From contig JBKQRT010000320.1 in NCBI GenBank assembly GCA_052143895.1, positions 62,001-126,000 on the forward strand: a DNA stretch of 64,000 nt, written 5' to 3'. This stretch comes from Bog-756 sp052143895. Its GTDB lineage: Bacteria; Actinomycetota; Acidimicrobiia; Acidimicrobiales; RAAP-2. The notes under the pieces were generated by a model, which did not search any database, was not told the DNA's origin, and saw only the letters and a program-made list of their open reading frames with translations. The stretch's first letter is position 1, and each line of letters begins with the position of its first letter. Below, one piece after another: positions 16,676 through 24,630 of this stretch. The translations under genes and the position numbers were made by a program.

Positions 16676-17922
16676 ATCACCCCGCCGCGCCGGAGGTGCG
16701 CGAGCTCGTCGTCCGAGAGCCCGACCAGCCCGCCCCACACCTCCCCGTTGTGCTCGCCCAGCCGCGGGGCGGGGCGGGGCGCGACCGGTCGGCGCCCGTC
16801 CAGCCGGGGGAACGGTGCCTGCTGCCGGTGGGGCCCGGCCACCGGGTCGTCGACCGTCACCACGTCGCCACGTGCGGCGACGTGCGGATCGGACAGGATG
16901 TCCGCCGCACTGTAGGCCGTGCCCACCGGGACCTCATGGGCGATGCAGGCCGCCTCGACCTCGGCGGCGGTCAGCCTCACCGCCCAGGCTGCCACCACGT
17001 CGTTGATCTCGTCGGACCGTTCGGCGCGCCGGGCCAACGTGCGCCACTGCGGGTCGTCGGCCAGCTCGGGGCGGCCCATGGCGGCGCAGAGACGCCGGAA
17101 GTTGGCGTTCGACCCGGCGACGATGCACACGTAGGCGCCGTCTGCCGTGCGGTAGTTGTCGAGCGGCGCGGAGGTGGCCATCCGGTTCCCCTCACGTTGG
17201 CGGGTCGTCCCCAACCGGTCCTGGGCGGCCACCGTCCACTCGAGGATCCGGAGGATCGATCCGTAGAGGTAGGCGTCGACGACCCCACCCGCCCCCGTGC
17301 CGTCCGGCCCGTCCCTCCGGTAGAGCGCGCTGGCCACCGCCGCGGCGGCGAACGTGCCGGTCAGGTAGTCGGACACCGACACGCCGGGTCGCACCGGTGG
17401 TCGGTCCGGGTAGCCGGTCAGATGGAGCAGCCCGCCGTAGGCGATGCCCATGCGGTCGAGCCCGGTCCGTCCCGAGTAGGGGCCGTCCTGGCCGAACACG
17501 CTGATCCGGGCCCACACCAGGCGCGGGTCGCAGGACTCGGGACCGATGCCCCACGCCTCCATGGCGCCGGGCCGGAAGTTCTCGCACACCACGTCGGCCG
17601 TCGCCGCCAGCCGACGGAACAGCTCCTGGCCCGCCGGCTGGCGCAGGTCGAGGGTCACCCCCCGCCGCCCCCGGCCCTCGACGGCCCACCACATCGAGTA
17701 GCCGGGGTCGTCGTCGGGACCGTCCGTCGGGGCGAACGGTCCGATGGTCCGCATGAAGTCCCCGCCGCGGGGGTCCTCGATCTTGATGACGTCGGCACCC
17801 AGCTCGCCGAGGAGGCCGGCGCAGAAGGGAGCGCTGATGCGGGTGCCCACGTCGACGACCCGGACGCCGGTGAGTGGGGGGTCGTCGGGCGGCCGGGCCG
17901 GCCTGCCGGCGGGATCAGTCAC
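16672..17922 (-). CDS. CaiB/BaiF family III CoA-transferase
   Basis: The 416-residue protein has the normal CaiB order: LTGVRVVDVGTRISAPFCAG then LGELGADVIKIEDP near residue 45, VVCENFRPG, and the catalytic aspartate region SDYLTGTFAA near residue 183. It would move CoA between a donor acyl-CoA and an acceptor acid without ATP, or racemise a 2-methylacyl-CoA as in the AMACR branch. GTG at 17922 lies within the end of the upstream crotonase, an 8-nt overlap. It is the third gene of an ACAD-crotonase-CaiB operon. Transferase versus racemase cannot be decided. Confidence 0.88.
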   Translation of the reverse strand: MTDPAGRPARPPDDPPLTGVRVVDVGTRISAPFCAGLLGELGADVIKIEDPRGGDFMRTIGPFAPTDGPDDDPGYSMWWAVEGRGRRGVTLDLRQPAGQELFRRLAATADVVCENFRPGAMEAWGIGPESCDPRLVWARISVFGQDGPYSGRTGLDRMGIAYGGLLHLTGYPDRPPVRPGVSVSDYLTGTFAAAAVASALYRRDGPDGTGAGGVVDAYLYGSILRILEWTVAAQDRLGTTRQREGNRMATSAPLDNYRTADGAYVCIVAGSNANFRRLCAAMGRPELADDPQWRTLARRAERSDEINDVVAAWAVRLTAAEVEAACIAHEVPVGTAYSAADILSDPHVAARGDVVTVDDPVAGPHRQQAPFPRLDGRRPVAPRPAPRLGEHNGEVWGGLVGLSDDELAHLRRGGVI

Positions 17923-18739
17923 GGTGCTCGGCGAAGACCTCGGACATCGACTGCTTCTGCGAGCGGGCCCGGAGGGCCGAGGTGGCCGTCTCGGTGTTGT
18001 GCATCCAGTGGTGGGCCATGAAGTGGTACTTCCACGAGGCCTCCTTGCCCATGAGCGAAGCGGTGTTGTTGAGGGAGTCCTTGACCACCTGCGCGGTCAC
18101 CGGCGGTACCAGGGCGATCCGGTCGGCCAGCTCGTCGACCCGCTCGGTCAGCTCGGCGCGGGGCACCACCCGGTTGACCAGGCCCAGCCGCCACGCCTCC
18201 TGTGCGTCGATCTTCTCGCCGGTCCACAGGAACTCCTTGGCCTTGCGGATCCCGAGCTCCCACGGCTCGACCAGCAGCTCCACGCCCGCCCCGGTCATCC
18301 GCAGCACCGGGTTCTGGAAGGTGGCGTCGTCGGCCGCCACGATGAGGTCGCACATGCACGCCAGCATGAGTCCGGCGGCCACGCACGCACCCTGCACGGC
18401 GGCGATCGTCGGCTTGCGGAACGAGTAGATCCGCAGGCACCGGTCGTAGTACATGACCTGTTCGTGGCGGAACTTCCCCTCAGGGGTGTCGCGCATCCGT
18501 CGCAACTCGTCGGGCTGCGTGTCGCCGACCAACTCCTTCAGGTCATGACCCGACGAGAAGTGGCGTCCGTTGCCGGCCAGCACCACCACCCGCACGTCGT
18601 CGTCGGCATCGGCCCGGTCCAGCGCGGCGTCGATGCCGTCGATCAACGCCGTGTCCTGGGCGTTGGCCACCTCCGGTCGGTTCATGATGACCGTGGCCAC
18701 TTGGCCCCGGGTCGAGTAGAGGACCACCGGCTCATCCAT
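17915..18739 (-). CDS. Enoyl-CoA hydratase/isomerase
   Basis: The 274-residue crotonase has HFSSGHDLKE and GACVAAGLMLACMCDLIVA as oxyanion-hole loops. The active-site loop GAGVELLVEPWELG is atypical: the usual PDxG is absent and an Glu-rich VEPWE replaces it, so hydratase activity is not certain. The C-terminus has the usual trimer helix with many His and Trp. ATG at 18739 is embedded in the ACAD's last codons (8-nt overlap), and its own end overlaps the CaiB start by 8 nt. It is the middle gene of a coupled three-gene operon. Confidence 0.86.
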   Translation of the reverse strand: MDEPVVLYSTRGQVATVIMNRPEVANAQDTALIDGIDAALDRADADDDVRVVVLAGNGRHFSSGHDLKELVGDTQPDELRRMRDTPEGKFRHEQVMYYDRCLRIYSFRKPTIAAVQGACVAAGLMLACMCDLIVAADDATFQNPVLRMTGAGVELLVEPWELGIRKAKEFLWTGEKIDAQEAWRLGLVNRVVPRAELTERVDELADRIALVPPVTAQVVKDSLNNTASLMGKEASWKYHFMAHHWMHNTETATSALRARSQKQSMSEVFAEHRD

Positions 18740-19940
18740 GGGACGACACTCTCCTCTCGGGTCGTGGGAGGCCGAGCACCCGCTCGGCCAGGATGGTGCG
18801 CTGGATCTCGTTGGTCCCCGCCCACACGGAGGACGCCTGATAATAGAGCCACGACCGCTGCCACTCGCCCCCACCGGGGGTGTGTGACGCGCCCTTCCAC
18901 AGCGGTGCGGCGTCACCGAGGACGGCCATGGCGGTGTCGTGCAGCCGCTTGCTCATCTCGCTCCAGTAGAGCTTGAGCCCGCTGCCCTCCGGCCCGGGGT
19001 CGAGCCCCTTGGCCAGCCGGCTGATGCTGCGCAGGTTGTGGAGGTGGAAGAGGCGGACCTCGACGTACGCCTGGGCCAGTCGTTGCCCCATCCGCACATC
19101 GTCGATGCTGCCGTTGGCCACGGCCGTGCGCAGCAGCTCCTCGAGCAGCTGCAGGTGGATCACCAGCTGGCGCGGGTTGGTGCCCCGCTCGTGGGAGAGC
19201 GTGGAGTTGGCCACCGTCCAGCCCGCGTGCTCGGGTCCGATCAGCTGATCGGACGGGACGAAGACCCCGGTCAGGAACACCTCGTTGAACTCGGCCTCGC
19301 CGGTCAGCTGGACCAGGGGGCGCACCTCGACGCCGGGGGCGTGCATGTCGACCACCAGGTAGGAGATGCCACGGTGCTTGGGAGCGTCCGGATCGGTCCG
19401 GGCCAGGCACACCCCCCAGTCGGCGAACTGGGCGTAGGACGTCCACACCTTCTGGCCGTCGACCACCCAGCCGCCGTCCACCCGGGTGGCCCGGGTGGAC
19501 ACCCCGGCCAGGTCGCTGCCGGCGCCCGGCTCGCTGAAGAGCTGGCACCACATCTCGTCCGCGCTCAGGATCCGGGGGAGCCAGCGGCGCCGTTGCTCCT
19601 CGGTCCCGTGGGCGAGCAGCGTGGGACCCGCCAGGTTGACGCCGATCCGGCCGACCATCTCGGGGGCGCGGGCCCGGGCGAGCTCCTCCTGCACGATGAA
19701 GTGCTCGGTCGGCCCGGCGCCCCGTCCCCCGTAGGCGCGCGGCCAGGTCACCCCGACCCAGCGATCCTCGGCCAGCATGGCCTGCCAGTGGCGACCGAAG
19801 GCGACCTCCTCGTCGAGCTCGTCGAACCGCGGTGGGAGGCCCTCGCCGTACTCCCACGGCAGGTGCTCTACCAACCACGAGCGGATGTCGGACCGGAGTG
19901 CGAGCTCGGCACCGCTCGGCGTCAGGTCCACGGGCCCCAC
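18732..19940 (-). CDS. Acyl-CoA dehydrogenase subunit (catalytic-type, predicted heteromeric)
   Basis: The 402-residue ACAD has MWCQLFSEPGAGSDLAGVST near residue 130, DGQKVWTSYAQFADWG, and the end motif SVWAGTNEIQRTILAERVLG. It resembles the C-terminal half of the fused ACAD at 39072. Its divergent neighbour at 19975 resembles the N-terminal half. Together they look like the two subunits of an alpha2beta2 enzyme like ChsE1-ChsE2. GTG at 19940 has GCGAG close upstream; GTG at 19931 is an alternative. First gene of the ACAD-crotonase-CaiB operon. Heteromer formation is inference. Confidence 0.87.
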   Translation of the reverse strand: MGPVDLTPSGAELALRSDIRSWLVEHLPWEYGEGLPPRFDELDEEVAFGRHWQAMLAEDRWVGVTWPRAYGGRGAGPTEHFIVQEELARARAPEMVGRIGVNLAGPTLLAHGTEEQRRRWLPRILSADEMWCQLFSEPGAGSDLAGVSTRATRVDGGWVVDGQKVWTSYAQFADWGVCLARTDPDAPKHRGISYLVVDMHAPGVEVRPLVQLTGEAEFNEVFLTGVFVPSDQLIGPEHAGWTVANSTLSHERGTNPRQLVIHLQLLEELLRTAVANGSIDDVRMGQRLAQAYVEVRLFHLHNLRSISRLAKGLDPGPEGSGLKLYWSEMSKRLHDTAMAVLGDAAPLWKGASHTPGGGEWQRSWLYYQASSVWAGTNEIQRTILAERVLGLPRPERRVSSHG

Positions 19941-19960
19941 TCGCTCGCCGGCATCCGCGT

Positions 19961-19968
19961 CATACTAT
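19961..19968. promoter_or_regulatory. Overlapping divergent -10 boxes
   Basis: The octamer CATACTAT reads TACTAT on the plus strand (19963-19968), six bases before the ATG at 19975. On the minus strand it reads TAGTAT (19967-19962), about 21 bases before GTG at 19940. The plus transcript is predicted leaderless. The two promoters cannot easily be occupied at once because their -10 boxes share five base pairs. Confidence 0.55.
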
Positions 19969-19974
19969 CCAGCC

Positions 19975-21054
19975 ATGGACTTCGACCTCTCGTCCGATCA
20001 GCAGGCGCTCCAAGAGGGCGCCCGGCTGCTCCTGGACGGGTGCTCCAGTCCTGTCGACGTCCGCGCCCACCTGGCCACCGGTGCCCCCTACGACGCGGCG
20101 CTGTGGGGCGCGATGGCCGAGCAGGGGTGGTGTGCGGCGGCGGTGCCCGACGCCGAGGGCGGTCTCGGCCTCGGGTGGGTCGAGGCGTCGGTGCTGGCCG
20201 AGGAGATCGGTCGTCATCTGTCGCCGGTCCCCTTCACCCCCCAGCTGGTCACCCTGGCGGCGCTGTCCGGCCGCCCCGAGCACCGGAAGCTCACCGACGG
20301 CTTGACCAGCGGCGCCTCCATGGGCACGGTGGCCTGGACGGCGAGGCCCGACGCCGTGGTGCGCGCCGGGGACGACGACTGCCCCCGGTTGACCGGCCGC
20401 CTCGGCCCGGTCGAGGGGGGGTCGGTGGCGGACGTGGCGGTGGTGATCGTGCCCGACGCCGTCTACCTGGTCGACCTCGGATCCGTCGGCCGTCCCCCGG
20501 CCGAGCCGGCCATGGACGTGACCCGCACCCTGTCGTGGCTGACCCTGGACGGCGCGCCCTCGGTGCGCCTCGGCGGCGGCGACGACGCGGCGCGCCTCGG
20601 CGCCATCGGTGCGGTGCTGGCGTCGGCCGAGCTGTTGGGCGGGGCCGACCGCGTCCTCGAGCTGGCCACCCAGTACGCCAAGGACCGGGTGCAGTTCGGT
20701 GCGCCGATCGGGAGCTTCCAGGCGGTCAAGCACCGCTGTGCCGACATGCTGGTCGACGTCGAAGGGATGCGCTCGGCGACCTGGTACGCGGCGTGGGCGG
20801 TCTCCACCGCCGAGCCGGGGTGGTCGCTGGCGGCGTCGACGGCCAAGGTCTGGTGTGCGGACGCCTCCAAGCGGGTGATGGCCTCGGGCCTGCAGGTCCA
20901 CGGCGGGATCGGCTTCACCTGGGAGCACGACCTGCACCTCTTCATCAAGCGCGCCCAGTTCTCGCAGCTCGACTACGGCGACGCCGTCCATCACCGCGCC
21001 CGGGTCGTGGCCGGGCTCCGGTCGTCGGTGCTGGCCGGCACGGGCGTGATGTGA
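19975..21054 (+). CDS. Acyl-CoA dehydrogenase subunit (short, predicted heteromeric partner)
   Basis: The 359-residue ACAD has FDLSSDQQALQEGARLLLDG at the start, YAKDRVQFGAPIGSFQAVKH near residue 240, and VHGGIGFTWEHDLHLFIKRA near residue 308. Its central beta domain is short and lacks the SEPxAGSD flavin strand. It is therefore the flavin-poor partner type seen in two-subunit actinobacterial ACADs. The same motif set is found in the N-terminal half of the fused ACAD at 39072. A TACTAT box six bases before the ATG predicts a leaderless mRNA. It is followed after 10 bp by a synthetase gene. Confidence 0.87.
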   Translation: MDFDLSSDQQALQEGARLLLDGCSSPVDVRAHLATGAPYDAALWGAMAEQGWCAAAVPDAEGGLGLGWVEASVLAEEIGRHLSPVPFTPQLVTLAALSGRPEHRKLTDGLTSGASMGTVAWTARPDAVVRAGDDDCPRLTGRLGPVEGGSVADVAVVIVPDAVYLVDLGSVGRPPAEPAMDVTRTLSWLTLDGAPSVRLGGGDDAARLGAIGAVLASAELLGGADRVLELATQYAKDRVQFGAPIGSFQAVKHRCADMLVDVEGMRSATWYAAWAVSTAEPGWSLAASTAKVWCADASKRVMASGLQVHGGIGFTWEHDLHLFIKRAQFSQLDYGDAVHHRARVVAGLRSSVLAGTGVM

Positions 21055-21064
21055 GCGGGGTACC

Positions 21065-22777
21065 GTGACCGGACCACCGGTGACGTCGGCGCCCGGGCTC
21101 GGCCAGGCCGCGCTCCCGGCGGAGAGCGCGGCCGCGCTCCTCCGTCGCAACGCCACCGATCCGGCCATCCGGGACCGCCCGGCCATCCGCTTCGACGACC
21201 GGGTGATCAGCCACGCCGAGTACCACCGGGCGTCGTGCCGGTGGGCCAACCTCATGCTCCAATCGCAGCGTCCCGGCCGTCCCCTGCACGTGGCCGTGCT
21301 CCTCGACAACGTGCCGGAGTACCTCTTCGCCTTCGGCGGGGCGGCCCTCGCCGGTGCCACGGTGGTGGGCATCAACCACACGCGCAGCGGTGGGCACCTG
21401 CTCCACGACGTGCAACACACCCATTGCGGGCTGGTCGTGTACGAGCCCAGGCACCGCGACCTGATCGGGCCGGTGCTGTCCGAGCTCGACGACGTGCTGG
21501 TGGTGGGGGAGTCCCTCGACGAGGCGCTGGCCACCGTGCCCGACGACGACCCCGAGGCCGAGGTCGGCCTCGACGAGCCGTGGGCGCTCATCTTCACCAG
21601 CGGCACCGCCGCGGCGCCGAAGGCGGTCATCTGCTCGCAGCGGCGGATCCTGGTGACCGGGAACCGGATGGCCCAGATGATGGGGATCGGCCCCGACGAC
21701 GTTGGCTACGTCTCGATGCCGCTGTTCCACTCGAACTCGGTGATGGTCGGCTGGGCCCCCTCGGTCGTGGTGGGCGCGTCGGTCGGCCTGGCCCGGCGGT
21801 TCACGGCGTCGCGCTGGCTGGACGACGTCCGCCGCTACGGCGCCACCTACTTCAACTACACCGGCAAGCCCCTCGCCTACATCCTGGCCCAGCCCGAGCG
21901 CCCCGACGACGCCGACAACCCGCTGCGAGTGGCGTACGGCAACGAGGGCGCCCCCCAGGTGGTCGACGCCTTCGCCGAACGCTTCGGGGTCCACGTCATC
22001 GACGCCTTCGGCGCCACCGAGGGCGGCCTGGCCGTCACCCGGGTCGACGACGCCCCGCCCGGGTCGGTCGGCCGGGCCGGTCCCGAGCTCAAGATCTTCG
22101 GCGAGGACGGCGAGGAGCTGCCTCGTGCCGAGTTCGACGAGGCGGGCACGCTGGTCGGCCCCGAGGGCTGCGTCGGCGAGATCGTCAACACCGGCGGCAT
22201 CGGTGTGTTCGAGGGCTACTACAACAACGACGAGGCGAACCGGAGGGCGACCCGGAACGGGTGGTACTGGAGCGGAGACCTCGGGTACCTCGACGCCGAG
22301 GGCTTCTTGTACTTCGCCGGCCGGACTGCCGACTGGATCCGGGTGGACGGCGAGAACTTCCCGGTGGGTCCCATCGAGGCCGTCGTCGCCCGGCACCCCG
22401 ACATCATGGTTTGTGCCGCCTACGGGGTGCCCGACCCCGAGGCCGGCGACCGGGTCATGCTTTCGGTCGTCCTCCGGCCGGGGGCCGAGTTCGACCCGGG
22501 GGGCTTCGCCGCCTGGATCGACGCCCAGGACGACCTGAGCCCGAAGTGGCGCCCGACCCATGTCCGGGTGTCGGCCGCCATCCCCACGTCGCCCACCAAC
22601 AAAGTGCTGACCCGCACGCTGGTCCACCAGAAGTACCGGCCGGACCGGACGGAGGGCGACGCCCAGTGGTTCCGCGGCCGGGGCGACCGGGCCTACCGCG
22701 AGTTCGGCCCGGACGAGGCGGAGGCGCTCCGTCGGCAGTTCGAGACCTTCGGGCGTGAACGGTTCTGGGACCTCTGA
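21065..22777 (+). CDS. Acyl-CoA synthetase (FadD17/FATP-like)
   Basis: The 570-residue AMP-forming ligase has AVLLDNVPEYLFAFGGAALA, the phosphate-binding loop FTSGTAAAPKAVICSQ, and the hinge/lysine region SGDLGYLDAEGFLYFAG with GENFPVGPIE. The TTG of the usual TSGTTGxPK loop is TAA here, giving a less flexible loop. The C-terminal lysine lies in TSPTNKVLTR. GTG at 21065 follows GAGCGGGG. It shares organisation with the synthetase at 9701 and follows an ACAD subunit in an operon, so it likely feeds that dehydrogenase. Substrate unknown. Confidence 0.88.
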   Translation: MTGPPVTSAPGLGQAALPAESAAALLRRNATDPAIRDRPAIRFDDRVISHAEYHRASCRWANLMLQSQRPGRPLHVAVLLDNVPEYLFAFGGAALAGATVVGINHTRSGGHLLHDVQHTHCGLVVYEPRHRDLIGPVLSELDDVLVVGESLDEALATVPDDDPEAEVGLDEPWALIFTSGTAAAPKAVICSQRRILVTGNRMAQMMGIGPDDVGYVSMPLFHSNSVMVGWAPSVVVGASVGLARRFTASRWLDDVRRYGATYFNYTGKPLAYILAQPERPDDADNPLRVAYGNEGAPQVVDAFAERFGVHVIDAFGATEGGLAVTRVDDAPPGSVGRAGPELKIFGEDGEELPRAEFDEAGTLVGPEGCVGEIVNTGGIGVFEGYYNNDEANRRATRNGWYWSGDLGYLDAEGFLYFAGRTADWIRVDGENFPVGPIEAVVARHPDIMVCAAYGVPDPEAGDRVMLSVVLRPGAEFDPGGFAAWIDAQDDLSPKWRPTHVRVSAAIPTSPTNKVLTRTLVHQKYRPDRTEGDAQWFRGRGDRAYREFGPDEAEALRRQFETFGRERFWDL

Positions 22778-22781
22778 CCGG

Positions 22782-22819
22782 GCACCGGCGCGTCGGGCCG
22801 GCCGCCGCGTCGTCGGTGC
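22782..22819. terminator. Possible stem between convergent synthetase and MaoC genes
   Basis: GCACCG (22782-22787) pairs with CGGTGC (22814-22819) across a very GC-rich loop that itself can fold (GGGCCGGCC). It fills the 41-bp gap between the two stop codons. No U-tract follows. Confidence 0.3.
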
Positions 22820-23280
22820 TACTCCTCGAAGTAGTACCGGAGGAGCAGCTCGGCCACGCAGGCGGGCTTGGCCGCGCCCTCGACCTCGAAGGTGAGCTCG
22901 ATGCGGGCCTGGACCCCGCCCCCCCCGAGATCCTCGGCGTCGAGCAAGACCGCACCCAGCCGGAGGCGGGAGCCGACCGGCACCGGGCTCGGGAAGCGCA
23001 CCCGGTTGAGCCCGTAGTTGACGCCCATCCGGACGTGCTCCCACGTGATGATGTCGTGGACGAGCGCCGGCCCGAGGGAGAGCGTGAGGTAGCCGTGGGC
23101 GATGGTCCCGCCAAACGGTCCGTTGGCGGCGCGCTCGACGTCAACGTGGATCCACTGGCGGTCGCCGGTGGCCTCGGCAAACGTGTCGACCCGCTCCTGG
23201 GTGATCTCGAGGTACTGGCTGAAGCCGAGGTGGCTGCCGACATGGGACCGGAGGTCCTCGAACGACCCAATGACGACCAT
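22819..23280 (-). CDS. MaoC-like (R)-enoyl-CoA hydratase
   Basis: The 153-residue single-hotdog protein carries the hydratase-2 motif TGDRQWIHVD (about residues 38-47), with catalytic Asp and His, then GPFGGTIAHGYLTLSL. It hydrates a 2-enoyl-CoA to the (3R)-hydroxyacyl-CoA, the form accepted by MFE2-type SDRs such as the one at 11833. The ATG at 23280 lies five bases after a TACGCT -10-like box on the minus strand, so a leaderless transcript is possible. It is monocistronic and divergent from the LLM gene by 29 bp. The catalytic residues appear intact. Confidence 0.87.
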   Translation of the reverse strand: MVVIGSFEDLRSHVGSHLGFSQYLEITQERVDTFAEATGDRQWIHVDVERAANGPFGGTIAHGYLTLSLGPALVHDIITWEHVRMGVNYGLNRVRFPSPVPVGSRLRLGAVLLDAEDLGGGGVQARIELTFEVEGAAKPACVAELLLRYYFEE

Positions 23281-23309
23281 CCCCGAGCGTATCCCGTGAC
23301 GGGCCGGCA

Positions 23310-24224
23310 GTGGCGATGACAGAGCGGCGCGAGCCGCGGCCGGGCGGCCCGGAGTTCTTCCTCTACCTCCCCCAGATGCGGATGGACGTCGGGGCCATCA
23401 CCGACCGGGCCCTCGCCGCCGAGCGCAGCGGGTTCCGGGGCATCGCCTTCATGGACCACCTGGCCCCGCCGCTGGCCGAGACGTCCCCCATGTACGAGGC
23501 GATGACCCTGGCCACGTGGGTGGCGTCGCGCACCACCGACCTCGTCGTCGGTCACCTGGTCCTGTGCGACGCCATGCGCCATCCCGCCGTTCTGGCGCGG
23601 CAGGCGGTGACCCTCGACCATGCCTCGGGCGGTCGCTTCGAGCTGGGGCTCGGATGGGGATCGGTCCCCGGCGAGCTGGTCGACTTCGGCGTCACCACCG
23701 ACGGGCCACCGGAGCGCGTGCAGCGGCTGGGCGAGAGCCTGGCGCTGATCGAGGCGCTGTGGAGCGGGGCGCCCGTGCGCCACCGGGGGCGCCACTTCGA
23801 GGTGGACTGCGCCGGCCAGCAACCGACGCCCCTCGCCCGGATCCCCATCGTGGTCGGCGGGTCCGGGCCGCGGACGCTCGAGCTGGTCCGTCGCCATGCC
23901 GACTGGTGGAACCTGCCGGTCCACACGCTCGACCGCCTCGAGGCGTGCCGGCCACTGATCGGCGACGCGAGGGTGTCGACGCAGCACCTCGTAGCCTTCG
24001 TCGCGGAGGAAACGGCCCGCCGGTCGGTGGACGACCTGGCTCGGCGGCGGTTCGGGGGCATGTCGAGCCGGCTCTCCGTCGGGGACGGGACCGAGCTGGT
24101 CGAGGAGTTCGCCGCCCTCCACCGGCGGGGGGTCGACCGGTGCTACGTGTGGTTCACCGACTTCGCGCCGGTCCCGACCGTCGAGTCCTTCGGCGAGCAG
24201 GTGATCAGGACGCTCACCCCGTAG
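23310..24224 (+). CDS. LLM-class flavin/F420-dependent oxidoreductase
   Basis: The 304-residue luciferase-like TIM barrel has RSGFRGIAFMDHL near residue 42, a VVGHLVLCDAMRHPAVLARQ strand-helix, and GGRFELGLGWGSVPGE near residue 112, all diagnostic of the family. Members reduce or oxidise with FMN or F420. In this context it may act on a ketone or enoyl intermediate, by inference. Start is GTG 23310 or ATG 23316; neither has a strong ribosome site. Its last 11 bp overlap convergently with the end of the synthetase C-domain gene. Confidence 0.82.
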   Translation: MAMTERREPRPGGPEFFLYLPQMRMDVGAITDRALAAERSGFRGIAFMDHLAPPLAETSPMYEAMTLATWVASRTTDLVVGHLVLCDAMRHPAVLARQAVTLDHASGGRFELGLGWGSVPGELVDFGVTTDGPPERVQRLGESLALIEALWSGAPVRHRGRHFEVDCAGQQPTPLARIPIVVGGSGPRTLELVRRHADWWNLPVHTLDRLEACRPLIGDARVSTQHLVAFVAEETARRSVDDLARRRFGGMSSRLSVGDGTELVEEFAALHRRGVDRCYVWFTDFAPVPTVESFGEQVIRTLTP

Positions 24225-24630
24225 GACCCCCCGTGCCGGGAGGGGCGCCGTCGGACGCTGGTGCAACGTCCGCCGCCAGCTGGTCGCGCACGGCCCGGCA
24301 GAGCAGCTTCCCGGTGGCCGTGGCCGGCAACTCGTCCCACACGTCCACCCGGGTCGGCGTCTTGAGGGAGCCCAGGTGCTCACGGATCAACGACCGCAGC
24401 ACCTCGCAGAGCTGGTCGGGGTCCGGTGCACCCGGCCCGTGCTCGACCACCACCGCGGCCGCCACCGTCTCCCCCCACTCGGGGTCGGGGACACCGACCA
24501 CGGCGGCGGCCTGGACCGACTTGTACCGGAGGAGGACGTCCTCGATCTCGGACGGGGAGATGTTCTCGCCCCCCCTGATGATCGCGTCGTCGGCGCGCCC
24601 GCGGTCCCGGGCCGACATCGGCAGGCTCAC
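24214..24630 (-). CDS. Stand-alone C-terminal domain of an acyl-CoA synthetase
   Basis: The 138-residue protein corresponds to only the small C-terminal domain of AMP-forming ligases. It begins seven residues before the hinge GRADDAIIRGGENISP and ends with the lysine motif TATGKLLCR. The 350-400 residue ATP- and acid-binding domain is absent. The GTG start overlaps the crotonase TGA (GTGA), so it is translated as a coupled small protein. An in-frame internal deletion of a full-length gene would explain it. It cannot make acyl-adenylate alone. It could be a remnant or could act with another ligase. Confidence 0.7.
   Translation of the reverse strand: MSLPMSARDRGRADDAIIRGGENISPSEIEDVLLRYKSVQAAAVVGVPDPEWGETVAAAVVVEHGPGAPDPDQLCEVLRSLIREHLGSLKTPTRVDVWDELPATATGKLLCRAVRDQLAADVAPASDGAPPGTGGPTG

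Noticed and set aside
20945..23044. Long minus-strand open frame opposite the synthetase
   Set aside because: Its composition is Arg/Gly/Asp-rich and matches no family, while the plus strand encodes an intact synthetase.
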